Shown: positions 1 to 10,530 of the stretch, one piece after another
How positions within the stretch are numbered: position 1 is the stretch's first letter
Layout of the letters: the number at the start of each line of letters is the position of its first letter
Assembly: GCA_028564925.1 (NCBI GenBank)
Contig: CM053026.1
Span: forward strand, 643,787,844-643,851,843
Direction of reading: 5' to 3'
Source: Lithobates sylvaticus
Taxonomy: Eukaryota > Chordata > Amphibia > Anura > Ranidae
Length of the DNA stretch: 64,000 nt
Position numbers and translations under genes: made by a program
The notes under the pieces: model-generated
What the model saw: only the letters and a program-made list of their open reading frames with translations
Told to the model about the DNA's origin: nothing
The model's database searches: none

Positions 1-81
1 TAGTAAAGTAGAAATGTTACCTTAATATAGTCCTCCTGCAGGACCTGGATGATGGCAGAACAGGTCTCTGGAATAATGATG

Positions 82-295
82 GGATCGCAGGCAGGATCCT
101 GATAAACAACTTACTAAAGCTTTAATTATAAAGAAAAAGAGACGCAGACAAGTGTTGGATTATAAAGGCCGCGGCTGTTTATTATTGGTTTCAAAAATTT
201 TAATAAATAGCAAGAAAAATTATATATAAACTTTAAACAGCCTAGCCATTACAGCCCAGGCTGCATAATAAATTATTAACTTCATAAAATTCCCA
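82..295 (-). repeat. Ngaro split direct repeat (B2), pair of 705-919
   Basis: This block of about 214 bp begins GGATCGCAGGCAGG and recurs at 705-919. The two copies differ by a few bases and one short A-run. A unique spacer of about 128 bp (296-423) lies between this block and the 281-bp block. Confidence 0.9.
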
Positions 296-423
296 AACAC
301 TTTTAATATAAAAGTTGAAAACTTAAATAATGAAAGAGAAAACTAGTCCACCTCTGTATTAGTTACAAAAGTGACACCACCACATAATTACAGCCGCGAC
401 AAAAGGGGAGGGGGGGGGAAGGG

Positions 424-704
424 AACACCACAGCTCAGTCTTCTGAGGCGAATTGAGCCTGACTGGATGGAAGCCCCTTTATATAGCCTCCAGTGGGGCT
501 AGATAAACCCAGTTCAAACAGGATTTTCCAGGCTGACCCACGAGCCCCAGGAGAGGTCACCTGTATCCCTCTCCCAGTACATGTGAGCCAGCCAGGTCTC
601 CCTCAGGGGACCTGAGCCCCTAGGGGGGACTTGAAACTGCCTGTCCCTGCCGCTCTCCCATGAGGAAAAGGGGAGTTGAAACTGTTTCCCCTTTTCCTAT
701 CATT
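424..704 (-). repeat. Ngaro split direct repeat (A2), pair of 5611-5891
   Basis: This 281-bp block begins AACACCACAGCTCAG and ends CCTATCATT, and recurs at 5611-5891 with the same length and only isolated differences. In the element's own orientation the 5' copy holds the leader and probable promoter, and this copy sits inside the 3' repeat cluster. Confidence 0.9.
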
Positions 705-934
705 GGATCGCAGGCAGGATCCTGATAAACAACTTACTAAAGCTTTAATTATAAAGAAAAAAGAGACGCAGACAAGTGTTGGATTATAAAGGCCGCAGCT
801 GTTTATTATTGGTTTCAAAATTTTTTATAAATAGCAAGAAAAATTATATATAAACTTTAAACAGCCTAGCCATTACAGCCCAGGCTGCATAATAAATTAT
901 TAACTTCATAAAATTCCCACAAGACAGGTGTACC

Positions 935-1510
935 TTAAGAACACCTGTCCCCAACACCCCGAAACGCGGCCATCTCAACACATGTACCATGGTCTGCATT
1001 AAAAATATCCAAACCTATGTCTGACAGGTGAATTTCATCCTGTCTGTATAGACCACGAACTCCACCCTCCAACTCCCTATGCCTAAAGGAGATGATGCCT
1101 AACTGAGAAAGTAATTTGGACACCGCTCTATTAATACGCTTTCTTATCTTTTCCAACGGGTGCATGGAAGGAAAAGAAAGCCAACGAAAACGCTGCACTA
1201 TTTCAGAGAAGACAATGACTGTGTTAGGCAAAACCATTTGAATTCTCTGCAAATCATCCCTAATGCTAAAAATAATGTTCAAAGTTTTCTGTTTTCCAAT
1301 GTCATTCCCCCCCCAGATGCACTATCAATACATCTGGCGGGGGGAATTTTAGAAAAAAGCCAGAAAATTCCTCCATTAAATCAGACCATAACATGCCCCT
1401 TTTCCCTGCCCAAAAAACCTCGAACATTTCAGAGTCCAAACCTAGCTTATCAGAATACACTCTCTCTTTTGCCCTCAGGTGTGCCCAAAAGACGTAGGAG
1501 TGTCCAATGA
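935..1510 (-). CDS. Ngaro SGNH-hydrolase-like region (fossil element)
   Basis: Downstream of the recombinase is a region with SGNH/GDSL-hydrolase features: a DVLIVHLGG strand leading into an Asn-Asp-Ile-Gly block (block III), an NTVIVFSEIV strand, and a late block RQDEIHLSDIGLDIFN that gives the Asp-x-x-His pair. A hydrolase domain of this kind is known from a subset of vertebrate and invertebrate Ngaro elements; its biological role is not established. The region is not in one continuous frame in this copy. Treated as part of a fossil element. Confidence 0.62.
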
Positions 1511-1544
1511 TCCAAATTACCTTACGGCATGAACCTGAAACGAA

Positions 1545-2441
1545 TTAAAGAGAAAAATTAGGACGAATGTATACCAAATAACTATTAGATTTCCATCTTC
1601 CCACCTTTTTAACTACACTATCGTCTAAACCCAATCTAGCAGCTTCAGTGGCTGCTCCAATTCTAAATGAATGTGCCGTCAAATTAACCTTATCCAAATC
1701 CAAAAACTTTAAACATTTTTTAAAAACGCAAACAAACTGATATTTAGTAAGAGGGGAGCCAGATTCATGTAGAAATAAAATTGGCCCTCCCCTCGGACGG
1801 ACACTAAGGTAATTTTTTAACAGACCCACAGGACAGATTGAAGGGGTGAGACTTACATTTAAAGTAATCCAACTTCCTTTACCCAACTGATCAGTTTTAG
1901 ACTTTCTTAAAAATATTCTCAAAGATGTACCCGAGACAAAAACATCCGATGCACGAATAGTTGGCAACTCAGAAACTCTGAGCGCTGCGAAAAAAGTAAT
2001 GGAAAATACCGCTTTAAATAGAATTGACTCAAAGGAAGAAAAACATACTCGCTCTGACACCAGACAAAGTTTTTCCAGAACCTCAGGAGTAATGGAAAAA
2101 CGAGAATCTGGTTTAAAATTTTCTTTTTTGTAACCCTTCAAGGCTTGTTTAACAGAGAAATATGCTAGGCAGGAAGGTAGATTGCTAAGCTTAAGAAAAA
2201 AGGACAGACCCGCCAGGGTCTTGTTAACATACGACCAAGAATATTGTTTTTGAAACAAAAAATTTAGAAATAATAGCAATAAACCTTCCGAAAAAACATT
2301 TGACGGAGCATCGTTCGACTCTAGGAAAGAAACCCAAAGCAACCAGGCCGATTGGTATCCAGCCCAGGTTGAGGGGGCCAGAGAATTCCGAATAGCATCC
2401 GCAATGGGTTTTAAAAAAGGTCCCACAATTTGCGTGGACAT
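1545..2441 (-). CDS. Ngaro tyrosine recombinase (fossil element)
   Basis: The 298-residue frame matches the tyrosine-recombinase fold. The N-terminal core-binding part includes SLAPSTWAGYQSAW. The catalytic part shows FFAALRVSELPTIRASD (first Arg), a Lys-containing strand LRKSKTDQ, LTAHSFRIGAATEAA (the His-x-x-Arg pair), and GRWKSNSYLVYIRP, which carries the nucleophilic Tyr close to the C-terminus. In YR retrotransposons this enzyme inserts a circular DNA copy without making a target duplication, which agrees with the flanks seen here. Part of a fossil element. Confidence 0.87.
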   Translation of the reverse strand: MSTQIVGPFLKPIADAIRNSLAPSTWAGYQSAWLLWVSFLESNDAPSNVFSEGLLLLFLNFLFQKQYSWSYVNKTLAGLSFFLKLSNLPSCLAYFSVKQALKGYKKENFKPDSRFSITPEVLEKLCLVSERVCFSSFESILFKAVFSITFFAALRVSELPTIRASDVFVSGTSLRIFLRKSKTDQLGKGSWITLNVSLTPSICPVGLLKNYLSVRPRGGPILFLHESGSPLTKYQFVCVFKKCLKFLDLDKVNLTAHSFRIGAATEAARLGLDDSVVKKVGRWKSNSYLVYIRPNFSL

Positions 2442-2743
2442 GGAATTCCTACTTGATCTGCGGCCGGGAACAGTTGAAAGAAACGGTCCATCTGCAGGCG
2501 AGACAATGCATCCGCCACATCATTGTCTTTTCCCGCCACATGAATCGCTTTTAACCAAATATTCCAATGTAAACATTGGAAAATCATGTGGAGCAACAAG
2601 ACAACGACAGGCATAGACTTAGACGTTAAGCAATTAATTGCAAACATGACTCCTTTATTATCAGTCCTGACTAGTATCCTCTTGTTCTGAAAATAAGGAC
2701 CCCAGATTTCCAGAGCAACGATAATAGGAAATAATTCTAGCAA
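2411..2743 (-). CDS. Ngaro RNase H segment (fossil element)
   Basis: This segment carries RNase H features: LELFPIIVALEIWG (the conserved Glu region), VRTDNKGVMFAIN (the conserved Asp-Asn block) and VAGKDNDVADALSR (the terminal catalytic Asp block). The enzyme removes the RNA strand during reverse transcription. It lies directly after the polymerase segment and overlaps the start of the recombinase frame by about 30 bases, as is usual for the compact coding parts of these elements. Part of a fossil element. Confidence 0.78.
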   Translation of the reverse strand: MLELFPIIVALEIWGPYFQNKRILVRTDNKGVMFAINCLTSKSMPVVVLLLHMIFQCLHWNIWLKAIHVAGKDNDVADALSRLQMDRFFQLFPAADQVGIPCPRKLWDLF

Positions 2744-2754
2744 AACTATATTCT

Positions 2755-3981
2755 TTAAATGACCCAGTCTACTCCATCTCGGATTCCATACCTCAGCACA
2801 CCAATGTGATCGCCAAATTGCAGCAAAACCACATGAGCCCGCCGAGTCAGTGGAAAAAAAAACTCCCTATCAAGAATAAATTCATCTTGCCATAGGGCCC
2901 GACCATTAAAATGCTGTAAAAATTGCAACCAAACTAAAAGATCTTCCCGCATATCATGGGTAATCCTGATATGGGAGAAAGGAGATATGTAACCCAAGAT
3001 GGAATGATATAACCTTCTAGAAAATACCTTGCCAATAGGCATGATCCTGGAAGCAAAGGCTAACAAACCTAATAATGATTGCATTTCCTTCAGACAAACC
3101 TTTTTCTTGCGAATAACAGCCAATAGTTGTATTCTAAGTTTCGTTACCTTTTCTTCCGGAAGACGAAATTCCATTAGCTCCGTATCAATAGTGATTCCCA
3201 AGAAGTCCAAGCAAGTTGAAGGCCCAACTGTTTTGTCAAAGGCTAGCGGAATACCAAATTGATAGCAAATATGAAAAAATGTGTCTAATAAAAAAGAACA
3301 ACCAGAGGAGAAAGCGGGACCTAAAAACAAAAAATCATCTAAATAATGAATGATAAAATTGGAACCGGATAAAGAAACTACCACCCATTCTAAAAAAGAA
3401 GAGAAAGTTTCAAAATAAAAACAGGACAAAGAACATCCCATCGGCAAACATTTGTCAAAATAAAACTTATTTTGAAAGAAAAAACCCAGGGAATTAAAAC
3501 AGGATGGATGTATGGGAAGAAGACGAAAAGCCGATTGAATATCGGCTTTTGCCAGTAAAGCACCCTTACCCAGATACCTCAGCTTCTTTAGAGCATCTTC
3601 AAAAGAAGCATACGTAACTGATGAAAGGCTGTCCTCAATTTGATCATTTAGAGATTGACCCTTGGGAAAGGAAAGATGATGTATAAGTCTGAAAGAATTC
3701 TTCTCTTTTTTTGGGACAATTCCTAAAGGGGAAATCCTAAAATTTGAAAAAGGAGGAGAGCAAAATGGGCCGGCTATTCTTCCTGCAGAAAGTTCCTTAG
3801 AAATTTTTTCTTTCACTACTTCTGGAAATTGGTATACAGATTTTAAATTTTTAACCATGGTACAACCTGAACCCAAAAATTTTGGAAGCAGAAAACCTTC
3901 GCCAAAACCCTCAATGAGGAGCTGGTCCTTCAACTTGTCTGGGAATACCCTGAGCCACGGGAGCATATTTATTAACTTCAC
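2755..3981 (-). CDS. Ngaro reverse transcriptase (fossil element)
   Basis: The 408-residue frame shows reverse transcriptase blocks in order: FRLIHHLSFPKG (block near residue 98), LLAKADIQSAFRLLPIHP (first catalytic Asp), a PMGCSLSCFYFE block, and the catalytic box YLDDFLFLG near residue 213, followed by the thumb region DFLGITID. This is the polymerase that copies the element RNA. RNase H sequence follows directly in the next segment at 2411-2743. The arrangement RT, RNase H, recombinase is shared by Ngaro and DIRS elements, and the direct-repeat ends favour Ngaro. Part of a fossil element. Confidence 0.85.
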   Translation of the reverse strand: MKLINMLPWLRVFPDKLKDQLLIEGFGEGFLLPKFLGSGCTMVKNLKSVYQFPEVVKEKISKELSAGRIAGPFCSPPFSNFRISPLGIVPKKEKNSFRLIHHLSFPKGQSLNDQIEDSLSSVTYASFEDALKKLRYLGKGALLAKADIQSAFRLLPIHPSCFNSLGFFFQNKFYFDKCLPMGCSLSCFYFETFSSFLEWVVVSLSGSNFIIHYLDDFLFLGPAFSSGCSFLLDTFFHICYQFGIPLAFDKTVGPSTCLDFLGITIDTELMEFRLPEEKVTKLRIQLLAVIRKKKVCLKEMQSLLGLLAFASRIMPIGKVFSRRLYHSILGYISPFSHIRITHDMREDLLVWLQFLQHFNGRALWQDEFILDREFFFPLTRRAHVVLLQFGDHIGVLRYGIRDGVDWVI

Positions 3982-4174
3982 TGGTGTTGGAGCTTTTCTG
4001 AATAGCTCCTTGCTGGGTAACTGTGGACATTCTTTTGAAACATTTAGATACTGAATGTGCGCCTGAACAAAATGCGCATTCGTGTCTATATTTGCAGGAG
4101 TTAGGCCATCTGCATTGGGAATCGTTGAAATTGAAACAGATGCCTTTTTTATATCCTGTAGTGCTAGTTGAGTT

Positions 4175-5563
4175 TTAAGAATTCTGTGGTTGCTTGGTAT
4201 AGGCCCTTTGGGGCAGAAAAAGATTGAGCCAGAGGCTCACATCTTTAACTCCCCATTTTAAAGCAGGGTAAACGGATAACTTCTGGCGAAAAGCCTCATC
4301 ATACGTATACCAAGCAGTACCACCAAAATTCCTAAATGCTTCCAACACAATATCTAGATGCTGAAAAACTCCCGTACTTTTTTGCGGAAATTTTTCGCAT
4401 AAAATACCTGAGAATATGCAATAAGCCTGTAACCAATTATTAAAAGACCTGGGAACAGGCCTACGTCTATCCTCATCATCTTTTTTTTCATTTCTACCAA
4501 TAAATTCCTTTGCAGAAGGAAGCAAAGACAAAAGATCCAAAAACTCACCCTTCCAAATTTTCTCCTTTATAGCCATGGATAAATGGAAACCTAACGGAGA
4601 AACTTCACAAGGGATAGACTCTTTTAAACATGTTTCAGGTAAGTTTTGAGATCTCGCTGCCTCATATACAAAAGAATTCTCTATAACAGGATTTAAAATT
4701 GGGGTGTGATTAGCATTAACACCACTAGATGGCGCCCATATCCCTAAAGCTGCACTATTATCAGTTGCAGACTGAGAGGAACTAAGTACATGTACTTCCT
4801 GTATTAATTTGTGCAGCAACTCAGTAATATTATTAGTACAATTTGCATGTAACTCACCAACCCCTTGAGAATTAATAGGCTGAGCCGCAGGTGACATTCT
4901 TGTGGAATCCTCCTCATTCCCCATGCTATTTGGAGCCATGAGCGCTGAGCCAATAGCCATGCCTGTAACAGACCCTGACTGAAGCGCTGAGGGATGTTGC
5001 CATGGAGATGAAGAGCTGAGATTAGACCACACAGACCTCTCACCGAAGGCTTCACTACAGGCTAAGCTGTCTGTCCCTCTGCTTGTAGCACCGCCCACCG
5101 CTGATGACGCCGCTCCTCTTCTCCCTATGCTGCTGTGCCCGCCTCTCGCCGCTACTCTATTCGATCCTCCTGAGGTTCCGCCCCTGTTCTGAGCGGTCCT
5201 GCCCTGCCGACCTGCTGATGCTGAACGGGGCGGTGAGGGGGAAAGCCAGCGGCGCGGGGTACGCCTCCTCTTGGCTGCATTACTTACGTCCGCGGCGGCG
5301 CCTCCTCCTCTTCTCCCCTGACCCGGGACTTCTTCCGGCGGTACCGCATCCTCTTCTTCCGGACAGGGCGCAGGCGGGCAGCGAGATGGTAATTCGACCG
5401 ACACATCCATGTCGGTCACCGGACTCCATGCTTCCATGGTGGCAGTTGCGGCTCCCACCGGAGACTCTTGACCCGACGTCCTCGGTAAGTCCAGGCACTG
5501 CCGAATCCACTCCTCGCCGCCATCTTCACCCGCTCTCTCAATCAGCCGTCTCAGCAGGCTCAT
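4175..5563 (-). CDS. Ngaro ORF1, Gag-like protein (fossil element)
   Basis: This is a 462-residue open frame at the 5' side of the Ngaro element. The N-terminal half is rich in Ser, Gly, Arg and Pro, including an RRRTPRR basic patch and an acidic stretch near residue 70. The C-terminal third is a more ordinary folded-looking segment with Trp and Phe at intervals (for example KEKIWKGEF and WGVKDVSLWLNLF). I see no CCHC zinc knuckle. In this family ORF1 is taken to be a structural, Gag-like protein; that role is inferred from position only. It ends about 190 bp upstream of the reverse transcriptase frame. Part of a fossil element. Confidence 0.6.
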   Translation of the reverse strand: MSLLRRLIERAGEDGGEEWIRQCLDLPRTSGQESPVGAATATMEAWSPVTDMDVSVELPSRCPPAPCPEEEDAVPPEEVPGQGRRGGGAAADVSNAAKRRRTPRRWLSPSPPRSASAGRQGRTAQNRGGTSGGSNRVAARGGHSSIGRRGAASSAVGGATSRGTDSLACSEAFGERSVWSNLSSSSPWQHPSALQSGSVTGMAIGSALMAPNSMGNEEDSTRMSPAAQPINSQGVGELHANCTNNITELLHKLIQEVHVLSSSQSATDNSAALGIWAPSSGVNANHTPILNPVIENSFVYEAARSQNLPETCLKESIPCEVSPLGFHLSMAIKEKIWKGEFLDLLSLLPSAKEFIGRNEKKDDEDRRRPVPRSFNNWLQAYCIFSGILCEKFPQKSTGVFQHLDIVLEAFRNFGGTAWYTYDEAFRQKLSVYPALKWGVKDVSLWLNLFLPQRAYTKQPQNS

Positions 5564-5891
5564 CTTCTGGCCTCAGAAGACACTGTTTGCTCAATGGGAT
5601 AATACCCTAGAACACCACAGCTCAGTCTTCTGAGGCGAATTGAGCCTGACTGGACGGAAGCCCCTTTATATAGCCTCCAGTGGGGCTAGATAAACCCAGT
5701 TCAAACAGGATTTTCCAGGCTGACCCACGAGCCCCAGGAGAGGTCACCTGTATCCCTCTCCCAGTACATGTGAGCCAGCCAGGTCTCCCTCAGGGGACCT
5801 GAGCCCCTAGGGGGGACTTGAAACTGCCTGTCCCTGCCGCTCTCCCATGAGGAAAAGGGGAGTTGAAACTGTTTCCCCTTTTCCTATCATT

Positions 5892-6576
5892 CCCCGGATC
5901 TCACGAAGCAAAGGCATGTGCGAGAACTGATCACGCTGAAGCAACCAATCTTGGTCCACATACTCCTCGTCACTCTGTTCATGGACGGGTCTTGGCTCAA
6001 AGCTAAAAGCCCGACACCAATTCCGCGTACAGCACGAACTCGGCGATGAGTACGTACGGGAAACATCGCTCACAAACGGTCGGCTGGTCAGAACGGACAA
6101 ACAGAAAGCACCGATAAACAGCAAGGCCTGAAAGAACGAAATGAATACCAGAAACGAGCAGACAATAAGCAGTGAAAATCAAAGCGTCCTATATCAAGAT
6201 ATAGGCCGCAATGACCAACAAATGCGAACTGACTACACGCACTAATAAACAGATACGCACGACAAGCACAAACTGAAGAGCAGTAACGATCTGAGTCACA
6301 AAACTGAGAAGCGTGAATCGTAAGTCCCCAAACTTCAACTAACTCGCGATAAACACGGGATCAGCAGAAGGAGCCCAACGGGTGCAGGGCGTGGTGCTGA
6401 ACTTCCCTTTTCTAGTCTCGTGGAAGACGACTTACGTCACAACGTTCTTGAAGACCGGAAATTCCGACAACGTTGTCCGACCGTGTGTACGCAACACCAA
6501 CATCGGACAAAGTCCGACGGACATGATCCGACGGAACTGGTCATCGGAAAATCCGACCATGTGTATGGGGCTTTAG
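5892..6576. mobile_element. Miniature TIR element, right part only
   Basis: The right end reads CCGACCATGTGTATGGGGCTT, the same terminal motif as the complete element at 17307-17738. Inside are several TCCGAC and GTCGGA motifs shared with that family. No matching left end is visible before the Ngaro element, so the left boundary is unknown. The stretch 5892-6370 has no recognisable protein or repeat match to anything else in the window. Confidence 0.5.
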
Positions 6577-7107
6577 ACTTGATGTCTCGTCAATGATAAA
6601 GCCAATAATGTGGCTTTGCACATGTATTGAGTGGTTATTCGTATACTGAATGTCAAAAGTATTGGGACACTTCACTTATTTTTATACGTATTTACCTTTA
6701 TGATATATCCTTTTTTTTTTTTTATGGTCTGTTATCAAGGATTCAATGTTATTGATTTTAGTTTATAGAGTTTATTGATTTCAATTAACACCCTGTCATC
6801 AATTGGCCATTTACATGCGACTACTAGGAGGTCTGTGTTAGTGTGTCATATTCCATTTGTGCTTCCTCACAGTTTTGTGACCGCTATGGAGGGGGGGTCC
6901 TCATCAATTGGTGTTGGCAGTGATACACTAATCGCTGGCTTTATTGACGAGACATCAAGTCTAAGATGCTTATGATCCCTGTGGAGATGCTTGTTTTGTG
7001 TTACCTCCAAAGGTCCATCCTTATAACGCCCCGCGGTGACACGTCATTGCCATCTGTCTAATGCCCTCTGGAAAGCGATCCAATGTAGAACACACATCAG
7101 AGGGTAA
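6577..7107. other. No gene seen; AT-rich sequence
   Basis: This stretch is AT-rich with frequent stops in all frames. A short piece near 6650-6672 (TGTCAAAAGTATTGGGACAC) looks like the terminal sequence of a Tc1-type transposon, but no partner end is present, so it is at most a scrap. Confidence 0.4.
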
Positions 7108-7478
7108 GGCCCCTTTCACACGGAGTCCACCTCTGTCCGCCGGCTCAGCGGGAGATCTCTCCGTTGATCTCCGCTGAGCCGGCGGATGACAGGTCCCTCT
7201 CTGCTCGCTGAGCGGGGAGGGGCTTGTCCAGCGCCGCTGGTCTCTATGGAGAGATCGGATGAAAACGGACAGCATGTCCGTGTTCATCAGATCTCACCCA
7301 ATCTGATCCGCCAGCGACGGATCTGGACGTAGGGTTATCCGTCTGCTTTTGGCAGATCGGACGGGGTCGGATGTCATCGGACATGTCTCTGCTGACATCT
7401 GTCGCTCCATAGACCAGCATGGAGTGCCCGTCAAAACTGAAAGGCGGACCTGAACGGTCCGTCAGTGTGAAAGGGACC
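7108..7478. mobile_element. PIF/Harbinger-like MITE
   Basis: This is a 371-bp non-coding element with ends GGCCCCTTTCACAC and GTGTGAAAGGGACC in inverted orientation, flanked by TAA on both sides, which fits the TWA target duplication of PIF/Harbinger transposons. The interior is GC-rich and itself partly palindromic, with GATCTCTCCGTTGATCTCC-type motifs. A close relative is at 51938-52342. Non-autonomous; no transposase is present. Confidence 0.7.
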
Positions 7479-8254
7479 TAATGCAGATGTAAATTAGGCC
7501 TTGGGGAGCAATACAAATCAATATAACTGCCTAGAGGCAAAATAAATACAAGGTGAAATTGAGTGACAGCTGCCTTCACTTCAAATAAACTATAAAGTAT
7601 AAGATAATATAAAAAAAAAAAGCTATTTTTAATTGCCTTGATTGGAAATAGGCACAGAGCAGTATTAAAACGAAATCTCTACGTCACATTGGAGCGCATT
7701 TGAATGTTTGAAAGTTTTGTAATTGGCATAAATTGGTTTCCTTTAAAGAGGTGCCACAAAAACTTGATGTATTGGCTTTGCCCTCTGAGAAATGGAGTGT
7801 TATGCTGTTCTGATACCCAAAAAAGTCAGCCTAGGCACACCTGGACCCAATTTCCAGGGCGTGGGTCTCTCTAGGCACATATGCTTCCCATTAAAGTTAA
7901 TGTTGCAATAGTCACGTTTCAGACGTCATCCTGAGACCACAGCTTGTTGCTCTTATTTCATATCTTTCCAGTTCACTTGAAACACATTCTCATACTAGAA
8001 TTTAACTTCAGGGCTATGTAGAATATTAAATTCAGGATTTTCCATAGAAGTGGGAATGGTCTTATTTTATACTCCATCCCAAAACAATTAAACCTACACA
8101 GTTTCATTATATTGTTTATTCATAATCGGAGGCTTTGTAAACTGAGCGCTATATACAATACAATATCACCTTCCATTCTTGCTGTTAGTGCTGAGCACAA
8201 TTTCACTGGGCTGATTCCAGCTTGCAGACAGGTTTTCCTCTCTGTACTCTCTCA
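7479..8254. other. No gene seen
   Basis: I find no long open frame, splice pair or repeat partner here. The sequence is AT-rich with short A and T runs. Confidence 0.4.
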
Positions 8255-8255
8255 C

Positions 8256-8790
8256 CATAGCTCCCAACTGTCCCTGATTTCGAGGGACTGTCCCTGATTT
8301 GGAGCAATGTCCCTCTGTCCCTATTTTCTCCTCATTTGTCCCTCATTTTGGTCTAATTCATATAGTTGTATATAAAATGCACTATTTACCTTTCAAAAAG
8401 TGTTTCCCAGTGCTAAACCTTTTATCCAAATTCTAGATTGCTGCATCTGTCAATTTTAAAAGTCAATATAAAGCAGGGATCTTCAAACTACGGCCCTCCA
8501 GCTGTTGCTGAACTACACGTCCCATGAGGCATTGTAAAACTCTGACATTCACAGAAATGACTAAGCATGATGGGAATTGTAGTTCTTGAACAACTGGAGG
8601 GCCATAATTTGAAGACCCCTGATATAAAGGAATAGTAGTGGTAAAAAAAGCCCTTGTAGATATATTAAACCTTTTTTTTTTTGTTTGGTTAATTCACCTT
8701 TAAGGGGGTGTGGCAGGGGGCGTGTCCTATACCTACATATGTTTGTTAGTAGGTGTCTCTCATTCCAATCTCAATATGTTGGGAGGTATG
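8256..8790. mobile_element. Non-autonomous TIR repeat with a nested hAT MITE
   Basis: The ends CATAGCTCCCAAC (8256) and GTTGGGAGGTATG (to 8790) are near-perfect inverted repeats. TCTCA lies close to both ends and may be a target duplication, though on the left it is one base away. The left half has repeated TCCCTGATTT and TGTCCCT motifs. A separate hAT MITE sits inside at 8474-8621, so this element is the older of the two. Confidence 0.55.
8474..8621. mobile_element. hAT-like MITE with perfect 8-bp target duplication
   Basis: This is a 148-bp element with ends CAGGGATCTTCAAACTACGG and the inverted match ending GAAGACCCCTG. It is flanked by ATATAAAG at 8466-8473 and again at 8622-8629, a perfect 8-bp duplication typical of the hAT superfamily. 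Much of the element can fold on itself (CCCTCCAG and CTGGAGGG). No transposase. Confidence 0.85.
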
Positions 8791-9245
8791 TCTCAATATG
8801 ACAACAGTTGGCTGGTGTAGAGGGATATCTCTCTTCAATACACTTCACATTTTAGAGGTTGGCAACAAAGGTTCTTCTCTTTCCCCCAAAACTCCATCAT
8901 TTCTTTTATGATGTTGCTGGTGCAGGTAAACCACTGCCTTACCACAATTTACCTTTGGGGTAATTGTAAGACCTGTCATTCCTACTTTTTTTTTTTTTTG
9001 AGGAATGGCACTCCATACATCAGGGACGTGCGGTGAGATCAGTGGCTGGTGAGGCACTGGCTAGTATCAGAGCCAGATACACACAGGTTACATACGCCGT
9101 GATCGTTAGAGCGAGAGCAATAATTCTAGCACTAGACCTCCTCTGTAACTGTAAACATGTAACCTGTAAAAAAAAGTAAAGCGTCTCCTATGGAGATTTA
9201 TAAGTACTGAAGTTTGGTGCCATTCCACAACTGTGCGCAATTTTA
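8791..9245. other. No gene seen
   Basis: No supported gene or complete element. The short T-run and CATCAGGGACGTGCGGTGAG motif near 9015 may be the end of an old repeat, but no partner is visible. Confidence 0.3.
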
Positions 9246-9476
9246 ACCACTTAAAGCGGAATTAAACCCATCGATTTACAAGTCTAAAAAAAAAAAAGGC
9301 ATGCCGTGAATGCTAAATGCACATTGGCTGTTCTCTCACCCAAACAGTAAAACCATCCAATGGCTTGTGTCATACCGTATCACATGTGCAGCACTGTGGC
9401 AGTTAAAGATTAAACAGAGGAAAAGATGGCAGCTTCCTTGAATGAAAACGATAGGGGGGTTTACTTCCACTTTAAG
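9246..9476. mobile_element. Small TIR repeat, TTAAAG ends (repeat E group)
   Basis: The ends ACTTAAAGCGGAATTAAACC and the inverted match ending TTTACTTCCACTTTAAG define a repeat of about 230 bp. Similar ends (CCACTTTAA, TTAAAG) recur at 23826-24414 and 62453-62981. Non-coding. Confidence 0.55.
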
Positions 9477-10530
9477 GACCGGTCCTATTTTTCAAACTTG
9501 TTGTTTACAAGTTAAAATCAATTTTCTTTTTGCTAGAAAATTACTTAGAACCCCCAAATTTTTTTTTTCTAACACCCTAGAGAATAAAATGGAGGTTTTT
9601 GCAATACCTTGTGTCACACCGTATTTGCGCAGCAGTCTTACAAGCGCACTTTGGAAAACATACACTTTTTTGAATTAAAAAATAAGACAGCGGTAAAGTT
9701 AGCCCAATTTTTTTTTTTAAAGAAGCTGCTGGCAGCACTTTTTCTGACGCCTGCCAGCGCACCGCTCTAGTGTGAAAGCCCTCGAGCTTTCACACTGGAA
9801 TGAATGGAGCAGCTGTTTTAGGGAGGTTTGCAGGCGCTATTTTTAACGCTATAACGCCTGCAAAACGCTCCAGTGTGAAAGGGGTCTTAAAAATCTCCAT
9901 AGGTGACATTTAAAACATTCTACAAGTTGCATGTTTTGAGTTACAGAGGAGGTTTAGGGCTAGAATTATTGCTCTCGCTCTACCAATTGCGGTGATAACT
10001 CACATGTGTGGTTTGAACACTGTTTTCGCTACTCACGTATGCGTTCGCTTCAGCATGCAAGCTCGTCGGGATGGTGCGCATTAAAAAAAAAATTTATTTT
10101 TTTTTTCTTATTTATTTTACTTTTTATTTTTACACTGTTCTTTTAAAAAAAAATTAGTGTCACTTTTATTCATATTACAAGTAATGTAAACATCCCTTGT
10201 AATAGAAAAAAAGCATGACAGGAATTAAATATGAGATCAGGGGTCAAAAAAACCTCAGATCTCATATTTACACTAAAAGGCAATAAAATAAAATAAATGT
10301 TGTTTGAAAAAACAAAAAAATTAAAATGTCCCTTTAAAAGCTATGGGTGGAAGTGATGTTTTGACGTCGCTTCTGCCCTGCAATGGTATGGAGCCGGGTG
10401 GGGGCCATCTTCCCCTCACTCAGCTCCATGCCAAGCAGGGGAAAGGACCCGATCGCCACCAATGTCAGATTCACTCCCTTCTGTTTTCTCAACCCACAGG
10501 TCATTACATCCACACAACATGACAACACTA
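9477..10530 (+). repeat. Dispersed repeat C, copy 1, with a nested Harbinger-like piece
   Basis: Blocks TTAGAACCCCCAAAT, AGAATAAAATGG, ACACTTTT.TGAATT and CATCCCTTGTAAT recur in the same order at 38522-39245. A piece at about 9770-9893 with GTGTGAAAG and CTTTCACAC ends looks like a nested Harbinger-type MITE. No protein-coding support. Class of the repeat unknown. Confidence 0.55.

Larger units (their letters stand above)
82..5891 (-). mobile_element. Ngaro-type tyrosine-recombinase retrotransposon
   Basis: This is a 5.8-kb retroelement read on the minus strand. Its ends are split direct repeats: a 281-bp block occurs at 5611-5891 and again at 424-704, and a block of about 214 bp occurs at 705-919 and again at 82-295. 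In element order this is A1, coding part, B1-A2-B2, which is the Ngaro arrangement and differs from LTR and DIRS1 ends. The coding part gives a Gag-like frame, reverse transcriptase with RNase H, a tyrosine recombinase and an SGNH-hydrolase-like region. Flanks show no target duplication, as expected for recombinase-mediated insertion. The two repeat pairs are nearly identical, so the copy looks fairly young. It is mostly open, with a few breaks; treat it as a fossil. Confidence 0.88.
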
